NCBI GenBank assembly: GCA_014281115.1
Contig: JACONQ010000008.1
Location: forward strand, 310,001-374,000
Origin: Laburnicola sp. R22_1
Lineage: Eukaryota > Ascomycota > Dothideomycetes > Pleosporales > Didymosphaeriaceae
Reading direction: 5' to 3'
Length of the DNA stretch: 64,000 nt
Positions 11,800 through 24,346 of this stretch are shown piece after piece; position 1 is the stretch's first letter; each line of letters opens with the position of its first letter. The notes under the pieces are model-generated. The model was given only the letters and a program-made list of their open reading frames with translations, ran no database searches and had not been told where the DNA came from. Position numbers and translations under genes: made by a program.

Positions 11800-13840
11800 A
11801 AAGTTTTTCTGCTTAATTATATAAATTATACATAGATGTGCATAGACTTACGTATTTATACGCATTTTTATATAAGCAATTTACTAGCATAATAATGCTT
11901 AGAGATATATAGATATGTATAGACTTGCGTAGATATACACAAATAGTCTAAATAAGTAATTAATTTAAAGCTTTATAACTTTTTACTAGTAAAGCTATAA
12001 TTTTAATCTTTTAATAGATTCATAGAGAAAATGTTAGTCTTTAATTATTTTATTTAAAAATACTATTTTCATTACGTAATTAGTTAGTAATTAATAAAAA
12101 ACTCTTTATTTTACTAATTATTATATATATTACGTAATATTTATATATAAGAATATAGTACTAATAGTATAATATTTAAATCTTTAAAAAGTTTTAATAA
12201 AAGTAAAGTAGTTAAAAGATTATTAAAGTTTATACTTTTTCGCGCCAAGATCGCCAAGCTCGCTTAGCAGTTCGAACGCGCTTTTTTTTATTATTACCTT
12301 TTTTACGCTCTTTTTAATTACTAAGCAGGAGGCTTTGCTTTTTTTATTATATTATTTGAGATAAAAGCCTTTGTCGTGCTACCCCTAGGTAGTTAATTTA
12401 ACGTCACACATATACTTTTTAAAATAGTATTCTTTACTAAGCTACTAATTTTTACCTAATCTAATTCTTTTAAATATTTATAAAACTATATTTTTTCTAT
12501 TTTTAAACCTACAAAATCTAGAATTTAGGATTAAATAAAAGTTCTATATAATACGCTAGTAATTAATACTATTATATTAACTAGTAATTACTATCTAGTA
12601 AAAGACTTTAACTTTATACTTTAAAAATATTTTTAAGCTTACTAAGTAGATTACTAAGTAGATTACTAAGCTTTTTATTAAATTTTAGCTAATTAAAGAG
12701 CTTTATTTACTAATTAATTAGTATTTTATAAGTAGTATAGATATATATCTTTATATAATCTTATCTATATATATATACTAAAAAAAAGTAGTATTACTAG
12801 TACACTTTAAGCGTATTTAGTATATAGGTATATGCAGCCTTATATAGGGCCGCTTAGGTGCCCTAGGTACTTATACGCGCACAAAACTTTTCCTAATATA
12901 CTAAAAATAGTTAAAAACTACTAGTAAATCAGTACTTAAAAATAGTCTTTTAAAATACTAAATTTATTAGGAAAGTTTTTCTACTTAACTATACGAATCG
13001 TGCGCAGACGTGCGCAGACTTACGCATTTGTGCGCATTTTTGCATAAGTAATTTACTAGCACAAAAATGCTTAGAGATGCATAGATATGCGTAGACTTGC
13101 GCAGATGTGCACAAATAGTCTAAATAAGTAATTTTTTCAAAGCTTTATAACTTGTTTACTAGTAAAGCTATAATTTTAATTTTTAATAAATTTATAGAGA
13201 ATATACTAGTCTTTAATTATTTAATTTAAAAATACTATTTTTATTACGGAATTAGTTAGTAATTAATAATAAACTCTTTATTTTACTAGTTATTATATAT
13301 ATTACGTAATATTATTATATAAAATTATAGTAATAATAACTTATTATATAAATTTTAAAAAAGTTATAATACTAATAAAGTAGTTAAAAAGTTATTAAAG
13401 TTTAAACTTTTTAAAGTAGTGTTCTTTACTAAGCCACTAGTTTTTGCCTAATCTAATTCTTTTAAATAATTATAAAACTATATTTTTTCTATTTTTAAAC
13501 TTATAAAATCTAGAATTTAGGATTAGGTAGAAGTTCTATATACCACGCTAATTATTAGTACTATTATATTAACTAGTACTTACTATCTAGTAAGAGACTT
13601 TAACTTTATACTTTAAAAAATCTTTTTTTAAAAGCTTACTAAGCAGCTTACTAAGTAGCTTACTAAGCTTTTTTAAATTGTAGCCAATTAAAGAGTTTTA
13701 TTTACTTATTAATTAGCATTTTATAGGTAGTATAGGCACCTAGAGTACCCTAGCTACCCTAGCTACTCTAGATACACTAGCAGTATAGGTGCGCATCCTT
13801 ACGTAATCTTACGCATACGCACACTAAGAAAAAAGTAGTA
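11800..13840. repeat. Direct tandem duplication of a 1.1 kb mutated unit
   Basis: The words aaagtttttctgcttaatta (about 11810) and aaagtttttctacttaact (about 12975) begin two colinear copies. Both continue through the gcataagtaatttactag motif, the tttattaatta/acgtaat stretch, a shared tctagaatttaggattaggta/aaata box and an actaagtagattactaag-like triplet repeat. The copies differ by transitions. The second copy ends at the pogo element that starts at 13841. Confidence 0.55.
12240..12420 (+). repeat. Terminal sequence of a small inverted-repeat element family, copy B
   Basis: Same order of motifs as copy A at 9520: aagctcgcttagcagttcga, ttactaagcaggaggcttt, gataaaagcctttgtcgtgc, cctaggtag, then cacacatata. 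It lies inside the first copy of the 1.1 kb tandem unit. Confidence 0.6.
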
Positions 13841-15631
13841 AGCTAGCGTATATAAATATAAGTTATATAGAATTTTAAGTCATCTTACTAAAATGCAACA
13901 CCTATATAAAACACGTAGTTTTTCTCTATAACAACTTTATAATTGCTATTAAGTATATATAGATTTAAGCATTATAATTGCTATAACTATTATAGCCCTT
14001 TCTAAAGCGCTTACTATAGTAAATCTACGTTAGTAAGCTACTAAAGCCTTAGCTGCACGCATAGCCTCTCTAATAGTCTCTACTTTTACAAAGCGTTAAT
14101 TTGGGTCTATCTAAATGCGCTTTCGATAACACTAAGAGCTAGCAGTTTATAAATAATACTTAAGGCGTCTTTTCTCTAATTTAAGTCCTGCAGCTCTAGT
14201 ATTTGCAGCTGCTAGCGCCTTACCTACTTTCTATAGGAGTAGCTAGGTCCTACAACCTAGATTCTTAACGCTCTAGACGTTGCGCTGCGCTATATAGAGA
14301 TTATAAGGGCCTTAAGGGGTTAAGAAGAAGCTCTAAGGCTGCTGCTAAGGCTGCTACTAATGCGTAGGTGTAGTAGACCTCTAGGAGACTTACAACAAGC
14401 TAAGCACGTAATTAATATTAAATGGGCAAATACTAGCAGCCTGCTAGCTAGCTCGAATTACACGCTCTATAAAGCCTTTCTCCCTAGCTTAATAGTAGTA
14501 GGCAATAAAGCGCTTCTTCTTAATAGGTACAGTGTTGTTAAGCGATACAAGCTCCTACATTTGGCGTTAGTAACTAGACTTAATTACAAAGAATAGAGCG
14601 AGATCTAGAGGCTATAGGATGTGCGACGAATGCGTAGGTAGATAGAAAAGCTTAATTTGATGCTATTTGTAAAGCTATAGGAAGTCTATGTTAATATGGC
14701 TACCGTGACTATTAAGAATAAGGAGGTAGTACTAGCTATTACCTATAGCCGTCTTGAAAATAAAAATACGCTATAACTACTTAACACCTATTGCGTTTAA
14801 TATCTATCTATTCTCTAAGATTATATATAGCCAGCTAGGTATATAGGACGATAGGAACTAGGTAGTTTATAGGCTCTAGCCTTTAAAGATAACTGCGCAG
14901 CGTAGTTTCTGCCCTATTACTAATACGCACTTAATTATAGAGACCCACTTGCGATTCTCTAGTAATTAAATATAAGCCTTTTTCTTTTAACTACTAGAGA
15001 GTACTCTGGTGTTTATATATACTCCTAGAGCGACGCTAGTCTTATCCATATTATATGTATTCTCCGCCTATATATTAAACCGCTGTTAAGTCTGCTTGTA
15101 GCGCTCTAGGAACGCGCGTAACTGCTCTGGAGTCGCTGCATTAGCTCTCTGAGCCTTGAGTTTTCTACTAATGACTGAGGCGACGCGTGGCTGTCGCTTG
15201 ATAAAGTGGGATAGCTAGAGCTTGCTAATAGGTTGATTATCGCTGTTTATACGTAGGATTTAATTGGCTATTTCTTAAGCGCGAGCGTGTAAGGGAGGGC
15301 AGGCGCGTGCGTCTTCTTTGAGGATCTAGTCTACTAGGAAGTCCTCCTGTAGAGGAGTCAATCGCTGTTGGTGTTGATGGCTGGTACGGCTATTAGTTGC
15401 GCCTTATATATGTGTAGAGAGAGTAGGTGCAGGAATGCCATACGCCTTAGCTGCAGCCCGCTGGCTATTATAAATGCCTGCATTGTAATTAGCAATAGCT
15501 GATTGTATAGCTACCTCACGGGCGTCTATATTAATGAGCGTTGTGGAGAGATATCGCGTGTTTTGTGCAGGTGTCGCGTTTTGGTGGGGTGACTCGAAAC
15601 CCTATGTGACTCGTATCTGTATACGCTAGCT
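13841..15631 (-). mobile_element. Pogo/Fot-type transposon with one mutated and one intact end
   Basis: The right end (about 15580-15631) reads, in reverse complement, agctagcgtatacagatacg followed by agtcacatagggtttcgagt. The left end (13841-13905) is the same sequence after heavy C-to-T/G-to-A change (taagttatatagaattttaa). A TA flanks both ends (13839-13840 and 15632-15633). The interior matches the element at 5508-7271 along its length, but the terminal repeat differs (agtcacatag against ccggccacatag), so it is a sister subfamily. Confidence 0.8.
13930..15530 (-). pseudogene. Pogo/Fot-type transposase relic, sister copy
   Basis: Colinear with the transposase at 5560-7169: the HTH part lies at about 15530-15330, and the region at 14360-14600 parallels 6048-6248. 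The start codon expected near 15529 is ATA instead of ATG. The second catalytic position reads L-I-L-N-S-H near 14715, again Asn for Asp. Stops are frequent in the left half and rarer to the right. The copy is clearly dead. Confidence 0.7.
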
Positions 15632-15890
15632 TATCGCTGGTGCGCTCTGAGCGCATTTGGTGCGCAGGCGTGCGCAGGCGTGCTCAGAGCCGCTCAGGTG
15701 CCCTAGGTGCTCATGCTCGCTCAAAACTTTTCCTGATGTTACAGCTTAAAATACTAAAAAAAAATTAAAATCTTTAATAAAAGCTACTATAAAGCTATAG
15801 TATAAGCTAAAATATATATAATTATAGCTACGCTATAGTCTAAAGAATAGCTACGTCCTTCCGCCTTATAGGCTATACTATAGGCTGTAG
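15632..15890. other. Repeat tail abutting the truncated PKS
   Basis: Positions 15650-15740 (ccgctcaggtgccctaggtg, then aaaacttttcctgatgtta) match 12840-12900 in the left repeat block, here almost unmutated. After about 15745 the DNA becomes AT-rich until about 15890, where PKS coding sequence starts abruptly. No gene is seen. Confidence 0.5.
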
Positions 15891-18800
15891 TACGGCCCGT
15901 ACTATGATACGTTGGAAGCGCTGTACGCAAGGACCCACCAACGAAGGACCTCGTCAATTTGTCTTGACCGATATCGAGTTTTTGAAAGCCTTGATTGTTC
16001 CCGATGCGCCACAAATAACGGAAATTCAAATCTGCTTCTCAGCGGTAGGACTTGATACAGATAAGGCTACAGAGCTCTCTTACCAGTTCCGGGTTGTTGC
16101 GTTCACCCAAAGCTCGACATGGGACGAACACTGTCGTGGATACATTCAAGTCAACAATTTTCAGGACGACAAAGCCTCTCGAACTGTCAATGGTCATCTT
16201 CAGAACCCTTGCGACACCCAGAAAAACGTGATCTCCTCAGAGAAGCTGTACCGGCAGTTACATGAACAAAGGCAACGCATATGGTCCGATGTTCAATGGC
16301 ATCAAAACTATCACACTGAAGGATGACCATGCTTTCGCCACCGTAACCATTCCAAAAGTCGCGGATGCCATGCCTTCTAACTACATCCAACCCCACATCA
16401 TCCATCCTACTACTCTGGATACCATTATGCATACTGGATTACCCATAGCAACGCAGAAATTTGGTCCCGGATCGGTCATGCCAATTCACATTGACGAAGT
16501 AATTCTGTCTACCGAAATCGACAAAACACCGGGAGATACTATGTTGGTCTATACCGACCTCGCATCCACGCAGTCCAGAACCGCCGAGCTAGATATCGAG
16601 GCTGTCAACGATCGTGATGGCGCATCTACCCTATCATTTCATGGTGTGAAGCTTCGAATACTGCCGGCTAGTGTTCCAATGAGTGATCCCAAACACGAGG
16701 CTAAGAACATCTGCTGGAACGTGGAGTGGGCTCCTGATGTCGACCATCTGACGGCGGGGGATTTCTGTCCTGCTGCATTGGAAGACAGAACGACACCCTC
16801 TTTGGGAGAGAATGTTAAGGCCATGAACGACGCTACTGCACAATACATCAGAACATGTCTTGAATCAATCAACAAAGAAGACATGGTTGTGAACGATCAG
16901 CATCAGTTGCTCTTTAAATGGATGCAGCGTCAACGGTTGGAACATCCCTCACTTACGACCTCTAACGACTCTTCCCGCATAGACAGCCCGTTTCCCGCAG
17001 CTGAAATTCCCGCATTTACCCAGGTGGAAATTGTGGCACGAACTGGAGAACAGTTGTCCGGTATAGTCTCTAGAAAGGTCGATGCGCTCCAGCTCGTCAC
17101 GGAAGACGGACTCTTATACCGCTCGTACCAGGATCACTCATCGGTTCTCTGTTACGACTTATTGCGCCAATACGTCAGACATCTATTCTTCAAGAAGTCT
17201 AAGCTACGTGTGCTTGAAATAGGCGGTGGCACTGGAGGAGCGACACTCCCATTCCTGCAAACCATGGAGGCAGCCGGCTGCACTCCTGCTGCGTATGATT
17301 TTACCGACGTCTCAACGAGCTTTTTTGATCGAGCAGCACACCTGTCAAAGCTTTATCCCATCAACTTCAGAAGACTAGATACCGAGAAAGATCCTGCGCA
17401 ACAAGGCTTTGAACCGCATAGTTACGATGTTGACCTCGCTTTCAATTGCCTCCATGTAACATCCAGTATTGGCACAACTTTGCAAAACGCGCGCTCGTTA
17501 CTCAAACCAGATGGTCGCTTAGTCCTCATTGAGATCGTCAATGCGCAACCGTACCATCACATCTCGTATGGAACTCTGCCAGGCTATTGGAAAGGCTCCG
17601 TGGATGGACGTCCAGATGGACCTTTCATGCCTGTGGGAAAATGGCAGCAGGCTCTCAAAAATACGTCAATGGAGATGCAGTTGTGTGTCAAAGACGACGA
17701 AACAGCTCACGTATCCAGCCTTATGGTTGCACGACCTTACAGTAACATGACATCCAGCGTGCAGCACTCCATCCAGATTTTTCCAGTAGCGGGGTCTTCG
17801 GATTGTCTCGCCTCTAGCCTTCAAACAATGCTCGTGGACCAAGGGCATAACGCAACCCTGGCACCTTTCGGAGAAGGGTCGGATTGAGATTCGACCGTCA
17901 ATATTGTTCTTGATACCGGCGATCAACCCCTGTTGTCGACTTTGACGACTGAGGCTTTCGAGAGCCTTCGCAAAATGTTGACCAGGCAGTCTCATGTCAT
18001 GTGGATTAGTGCTAGTGCAGGTTCTTCGCCCTTTGTTGATCCGAGGAAACAACTAATCAACGGATTGGCACGGAGCGTGCAAGCCGAGAACGATAGCCTC
18101 CGCATCGTCACCGTTGATGTACAGCAAGAAATCAGCCACGAAGATCCGCAATTGGTCGGCCTCTTACTTGAATGCTTGCAAAATCTTTGTTGCAGTCCAA
18201 TCCAAGTTCAGAACGCGAGTTCATCATACGAGACAACACAGTGCAGATTGCAAGGCTACTGCCAAACAGCAGACTAAACTCCTGGATATCTAAGACGCCC
18301 CAGACTGCGCAGATGCAAATTTCCAGCTTCAGATCTCGCCCCATTGCTCTGCTCAAAGATCAGCTGTCCGGATACCCAGACCCTACTTTCGCTGTCGATA
18401 AAGCGCACAACGCTGCACTTACTGAAGACGAAATCGAGCTGCAAGTTGAAGCGATGGGTATGCCACTCTACGGAAACGATGCTACGTACCAAGACTACTC
18501 CGGAACTGTCGCCGCATTGGGCCGCAACGCTACGGGCTTTCGCATCGGCGACCGCGTTATGGCTATTGGCACACGTTTTTACGCAAGTCGGCCGCGGATT
18601 CCTGCTCGCCTCATATGTAATATACCCAAACAGATGCTCTTCGTCGCCGCGGCAGCATTACCCCTGGACTTGATATCGGCCTATCACGTTCTCTTCGATC
18701 TAGTAGGTATCGTACCGTCGCAACGAATCCTGCTCCGAGATATCAGCAACCCAGTCATACAAATCATGTTGATGATGGCCCGACAGCAAGGCGCGGATGT

Positions 18801-20550
18801 ATATGCACATGCGTCGGAGACATCAGAGATACAGTTGTTGAAATCTCATTTTGGTATGCCGGTGGACCACATCATTGACAGTGATGTCTCCACGAGGAAG
18901 AGAGGGCATTGTAGGTGAGACACCAGGGTAGAACTAGACGCTATCATCATTTGCGATCTAGCTACGATTTCTTCGGCCACTTTAGCGTCCCTGAAACCAT
19001 TTGGCACCGCCCTTGTTCTGCAGGATGGTGCGAGAGCCGAAATCCATTCAACTCCGCGACCTCAACTACCACGCAACATTTCCATACATATGTGTGACAT
19101 GAGTGCGTTCTTGCAAGCCAAGCCGAAGAAGACTGAGGAATTACTTGAAAGAGCAGTCAGATCCATCCAGTCAGCGGCAATGGCGTTTTCCGAGCTTCCC
19201 ATTAACATCAAGGAAATCGCCCATATCGAAGAAGTCGTTAACTCCCTTCATTCAACCGATTCAAAAGGCAAAGTTGTTCTGAAGGTGCTGGACAACTCCA
19301 TGGTGCCAACACTCAAACCCGAGATTTCCGATTTCCATCTCAGCCCCAATGCTACGTTCGTCATCGCTGGACGCCTCGGGGATCTGGGAAGAAAGCTGTT
19401 CTCGCGCTCGGCGAAGCACCTTGTGTCGTTGTCTCGTCGCTCGCTAGACGAGAATGTGTATCAGCGATTGCTGACGAGCATTCCCGCAGAATGCAAATTC
19501 CACCACATTCGATGTAACATCGCGAGTGAATCTGAAACAATGGCCGCGGCGGCCAAAATCACCGCTATGGGGTGGCCGCCAGTGAAGGGCATTATTCAGT
19601 CCGCTCGCACACTGAAGGTATGTAACCCCTTTTCTCAACTTCTACCCGCCTTGCTTTCTCGGTTTTCGGTTGTCAATTCAGCTACCGGCCAATACTTACT
19701 CGCTATGACTTAGGACCGAAGCATCGACTCGATGTCACTGGAAGACTTTGCAATTCCAATCCAACCCAAATTGAACGGCACCCTGAACCCACAGAAAACA
19801 TTCAGCGACGCAAATCTCGACTTCTTCACCATGCTCTCCTCCGCCGCCAACATCGTCGGCACCCGCGGACAAGCCAACTACAATTCCGGAAACGCTGCCC
19901 AAGACGCACTCGCGCAGGCCTCAAAATCAAAAGAGTGTCACTACCTATCATTCAGCCCCAGCATGATCGAAGGGACCAGCACCGTCAAAGACGCCGAAAT
20001 TCGCAAAGCCTTACACCGCTCCGGCCTGGACGCCATAAAAGAAGCCGACATGGATGCCATCTTCGAATACATCCTAAGCCCAACAGCCCGCGCTGACAGC
20101 GCGTCGCACATTGTCGCAGGCCTTACTCCCCAGTCCCTCTCTTACGCAGAAACCGCAAACGGCAACGTCCACTCTCCCTTCTTCACCCACGTGCTATCGC
20201 AGCAACCGCTCGATCCCAAACCCCAAGCTGCCCCCCAGCCACAAAACCTTTCCCAAATCCTCTCAACAGACTGCCCCGAGGACGCGCTCGCCTACACTAC
20301 TGCAGCTGTGACTGAGACACTGCCCAGTCTGACGTATGTCGATTCTGCGTCTGTGGATTTGGATAAACCGATTGCGGAGTTTGGCCTTGATTCGCTGATT
20401 GCATTTGAGTTGCGGAATTGGATTAAGCGGGAGTTTGGGGCGGCGCTGCAGTCGTTGGAGATTTCGAATGAGGCGGGGATTAGGATGTTGGCGGGGAAGA
20501 TGGTTCAGAGGGTTAATGGGTTTAAAAAGGTTAACGGGGTGGTCCTGTAA
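15891..20550 (+). pseudogene. 3' remnant of a highly reducing polyketide synthase (DH-MT-ER-KR-ACP)
   Basis: An iterative type I PKS normally starts with KS-AT; here the sequence begins inside the DH domain next to a transposon. Readable domains: DH second half (Y-G-P-M-F, then H-P-T-T-L-D about 16280-16430), C-methyltransferase (V-L-E-I-G-G-G-T-G-G about 17210), ER-like domain (about 18300-19090, whose expected Gly-rich NADPH loop is degenerate), KR (A-G-R-L-G-D-L-G about 19350, a Gly replaced by Arg; catalytic Y-N-S-G-N part about 19880) and ACP with G-L-D-S-L (about 20385). Lesions seen: one extra A near 16268, in-frame TGA at 17885, one missing A near 18182, in-frame TGA at 18916. Both TGA codons sit where CGA would fit, a CpG-to-TpG change. 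A normal intron, 19618-19712, remains. It ends 20 bp from the convergent kinase/ankyrin gene. Confidence 0.88.
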
Positions 20551-20570
20551 TCATCCGAAGCGACCCACCA

Positions 20571-23500
20571 TCAAACAGTAAATCGCTCAAGCAAAGCTAC
20601 ATTCACCCCTTTCATGGTCGCATTGGCAAGCCGTCTGTTAATATACACCCTTCTACTTCTCGCGTCTTCCAACTGCCGTCTCGGACTCCTGGGTATATCC
20701 CTAGGTACGAACCTTGACTCGAAATCCGCGTACGACAGCTCAGCTATATTCAGCGCGGTCATACCCATCTCATTAACCAAGTCTGCGTTTGCGCCGTTGT
20801 TTAATAGGAAGTCGACGGCCTCGAAGTTGGCGTATATAGCTGCGTAATGTAGCGCTGTGTTGCCTCCCCTACCTACTACGCTCTCTTCACCTGTCCCACT
20901 GGTAGGCGAATCGGGAGCTACATGGGCATGGGGGGACGATTTCATGTCCAGGATTTCGGATTCAGGTGTGAAGTATTTCTCGCATTGGGCCAGAGCCTTC
21001 GTTGCTGTGTCACTGTCGATGGAGTCACCGTTTAACATCGCAATGGCGTGAAAAGCCGTGTGATTTCGTTCAGGGTCAACAACGACGTCAACAGTGGCAG
21101 CGCCAGCAGTGCGCTTATCGGGATCGAGTAGGAAGCTTAGACCACTAAGAGAAGCCGCTCTATTATTACGCAGCAGCAGGAGGAGCAGCGTATGTCGCGT
21201 ATGGCTCGACCACATGTAGCCCCGCGAACACAGCGCGTTGACATTGGCGCCTCGAAGTCTGAGAAATCTAGCGAGCCTGTACCGGTAACATCCATTTCGT
21301 ACGGCGAACATGAAAGGCGTCTCGTAATCTGGGGGTCCGGCATCAACGCCAAGCCCCCTCTTGCAAAGCTCTTCGGCTAGAACCAGGTCCTCGAGCGAGG
21401 CCAATACGCATTGGTAGAGCGCAGACGTGGGTAGGGTGTCGTTTTCGCTCTGTATCGCGTCTGCACCGAGTTCTAAGAGTTTGAGAGCGGCCAGCGGCTT
21501 GTTGTAAAGGATTGCTTCGTGGAGTGGTGGACGTTGCATGGCTGGATCCAGATCGAACTCTTCGTTGTTTTCAAAACGCTTTGACCTGCGGTTGATATGT
21601 TCAGCAGATCCATTATGTACAAGAAATTCCAGGACGTGGGGCTGGCATCGAGCAGCAAAGAATAGCGCCGTGCAACCTGGGTGGCCGGGAAGGTCGTCAA
21701 AATGAGACTTCATGTCCGGTGTACAAAGCAGTGCCAGTGTGTCAACGGCTCGTTTCTTCCACTGATCTCCATGGCGAATAAGTCGGCCAATCGTGACTCT
21801 GTTGAGTGATCCTCCCTCCATTGCCGGAATGAGGATCGATCGACCAGACGGGGTGACAAACTTTTGGCGTGGCCCGCTGGATTGATAGAAGCTTAAGCAT
21901 TCGGCCAGGATATCGGGATAATGGAGCAAGGCGGCAAGTGCAAGGGGTGTGTCGTCAATCGCGTGCAGTGCGGGTGCGTCTAATCGTGCACCGAGGCGTA
22001 ATAAAGTTCGAACAGCTTGTAGCTTACCTCGACAGATTGCTCGGTGTAGAGGAGTCCCTGCGACGAAGTCGGTCTCTGCATACTGCAGCCGCCCTGTGAC
22101 AGGAAACTCGTCCGCTTGCGCGTAGATATCGGCATGATGCTGTACAAGGGCCTCTGCGACGCTGTCGATGTCGTTCTCATCAAAGGAACAGAGCCAGTGG
22201 AGCGGCGTATCGCCGCCATTGTCGCTGAGTCGGGGATCAGCGCCCAGACGGAGAAGCGTGAGCACTACGTTCTTGTGCCCTGACCGAGCTGCAAGCAGCA
22301 ACGCACGATCGTTGAAGCTGTTCGTGTCGTTGATGTCTGTGCCAAGTTGCTCTACGAGGTATAGCACTGCATCGACACCTCCGTATGTTGCAGACAGTCG
22401 GAGAAAGTACCCCCTCAAGTCTTGGCTCTGGTTGCGGCCTGCTTCCAATTCTACTGCTAGGTAGGACCGCCCAATATCACTGAAAGAATCTTGAAGAGCG
22501 TGGAAAGCCTCCTCTTCAAAATCGAAAACTTCCTCGCCAATCCCACAGTAGCGGCTCCTCAGCAGAGCTTTGGCTTCGCGGAGCTCCGCTTCAAATCCAA
22601 ATTGGGCCAAGTCTTCCATTGCTGTCAAGCTACCTGTGGCAGCGGCTTCGAGAAGCCACTGGCCTTGAAGCAGTTGCAAATGATGAGGAACCTCTCGGCC
22701 TAAGGCGCGATGAAGGCGTAATACGAGCGCCTGATCTTCTTGATAGCCAGCTTCGGCAGATCTGGTCAAGAAGAGGAGTCCCTTGTCGACATTTTGCTCT
22801 ATTCCGAAATCATCAGGTGCAAGATACATGCGCCATAGAATGCTTGACGCTTCGATCCGTCTTTCAGAATTTGTGTCGAATTCAGCTGTATGCTCTAGGG
22901 CACTCAAAACATGCTCACTAAATACACGGGAAGCGCCGCTGAAGTCAAGCCCCCCTAAGCTCAGCTAGCATCATGGGTCAACCAAATTCGCCTGTGGGAG
23001 GCTCAGAACATACCCTTAATTCGGCCTCTTGTGTCTGTTCCTGCTCAGGCGGTTCTGAGTGGGACACCGAGTCTGCAGTCATGAGAGCGTCTATGGCTCC
23101 TAAGCTTCGTCTGGAGAAACATCACTCGATCAGCCCAGGCTCCGCCATCTCATTGCGGCCAATCGCGGAGCACCTACCCATTGAAGTGGATGTGTAGGAG
23201 TGAGATGACCTTCCAGAGATTCCTGTTGGTAGGTAGCACTTGGATAGTATTGTCGAGTATCGCGTTCACTAGATCAATTTCTGGAATGCTAAACTGGCAC
23301 TGATCCTTGAGGCTGCACTTCACCCGATCGATAAATTCGTCCGACTGTTTCATCTTCGACTTGATTTCGTCTGCCTTTTTGCTGTCTGCTGGTAGGTCAA
23401 AGATCGGATGAAGGAACGGGTCTTTTCCATCCAAAACAATACGCCAAAACAGCAGTCCCAGAGCGTAAACGTCCGAAAGAAGAAGTTGTTCGCGAGGTCG

Positions 23501-24346
23501 TTCTTTTCCGTACTCTGGCGCGGTCCATGGAGGTGTGCCCATCGGCTCTTGAAATACTTGCGGATTGTCCAGCAAAGCACCACCAAAGTCAGACAGCTTG
23601 GCTGTAAATCCGCCTTGAAAATCTGAGTAGACGAGAACGTTCAGGGGCTTCAGATCTCCATGAGCAATCTTGCAACTATGCAGTGCATGTAAGCCTTCCG
23701 TGACATCCCAGAAAATTTTCAATTTCGTGGTAAAATCCAGTTCAGGCTCGTTCTCGAAGAGATCCTGCAGCGTTCCTTTATCTGCGTAGTCGACTACCAG
23801 AACGGGCCACTTCAGACTCGGGTTTTCGGAATCGCCCTGCCAGGCTATTTGGATCAATTGCGCAATGTTTTTGTGGTGGCGCAGAGGGGGATGAGTCAAG
23901 ACGCGAACTTCGAGCAGTATGGCTTCCAGCTTCTGTAGGAGTGACTTGCGCGAATCATTCTCTGGCTCGAACACCCTGGTTTTAAGCACAACGTTTCTGC
24001 TATCGGGAAACGTGGTCCTTAGAACACTAAAGGTCGCGCCTCTCGCTAAGAATTCTGTTACCTCGTTGAATGCGCCGATGTCCAGGTCTCTCAGGTTGCG
24101 TAGATTGTTAGCCAGTGCTGGCTCGGCGCTGTCGATGGAATCCTCGCTAAAGCCATCGGCGAGCGAAAATATCATAGACAAGTGATAGGCTTCGATCAGG
24201 CCGGTGGAAATCCCAGACACTTTTGAAGTGATATCCAGCCCAGGCAGGGGCGTTCTTTCTGATACCGAATTATTATCTCTGTCGCTCCATTCCCTCTCCT
24301 CTGATCCCAAGAAGTCTGTTAACAGAGCCTCAAATTGTTCAGCCAT
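20571..24346 (-). CDS. Protein kinase with C-terminal ankyrin repeats (1219 aa)
   Basis: Three exons are proposed: 24346-23178, 23110-23014 and 22964-20571. Introns of 67 and 49 bp (donors GTAGGT and GTATGT) join two long open frames in phase, so I call one gene. The ATG at 24346 is the first in-frame one. Kinase domain, residues about 95-345: Gly-rich loop near 102-108, Lys122 in V-V-L-K, H-G-D-L-K-P-x-N (229-236; HGD in place of HRD, Asp kept), D-F-G 253-255 and A-P-E 276-278. The phosphotransfer residues are thus all present. A helical linker follows, then at least six ankyrin-type repeats (for example T-P-L-H-W, T-P-L-H-R, P-P-L-H-E, T-A-L-H-Y) to the C-terminus. It is divergent from the HeLo gene, with about 830 bp between starts. 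The fusion should be checked by RNA; two separate genes is the alternative. Confidence 0.78.

Larger units (their letters stand above)
9159..13840. repeat. AT-rich nested RIP-mutated repeat block
   Basis: No coding region is recognisable here. The block consists of overlapping repeat families. A roughly 1.1 kb segment starting at 11800 is repeated in direct orientation from about 12965 (offset about 1165 bp). A 150 bp motif rich in gcatttttgcataagtaatttactag occurs at 11820-11960 and 13000-13110 and, inverted, at 10040-10200. A 170 bp family occurs at 9520 and 12240, and an LTR-like copy at 10389. The copy nearest the gene block is less mutated than the others. Confidence 0.7.

Noticed and set aside
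18898..18930. GTAGGT/GTGAGA as a splice donor explaining the TGA at 18916 in the PKS
   Set aside because: The same reading frame continues with coherent ER-like sequence directly after the TGA, so a single base change explains it better than an intron.
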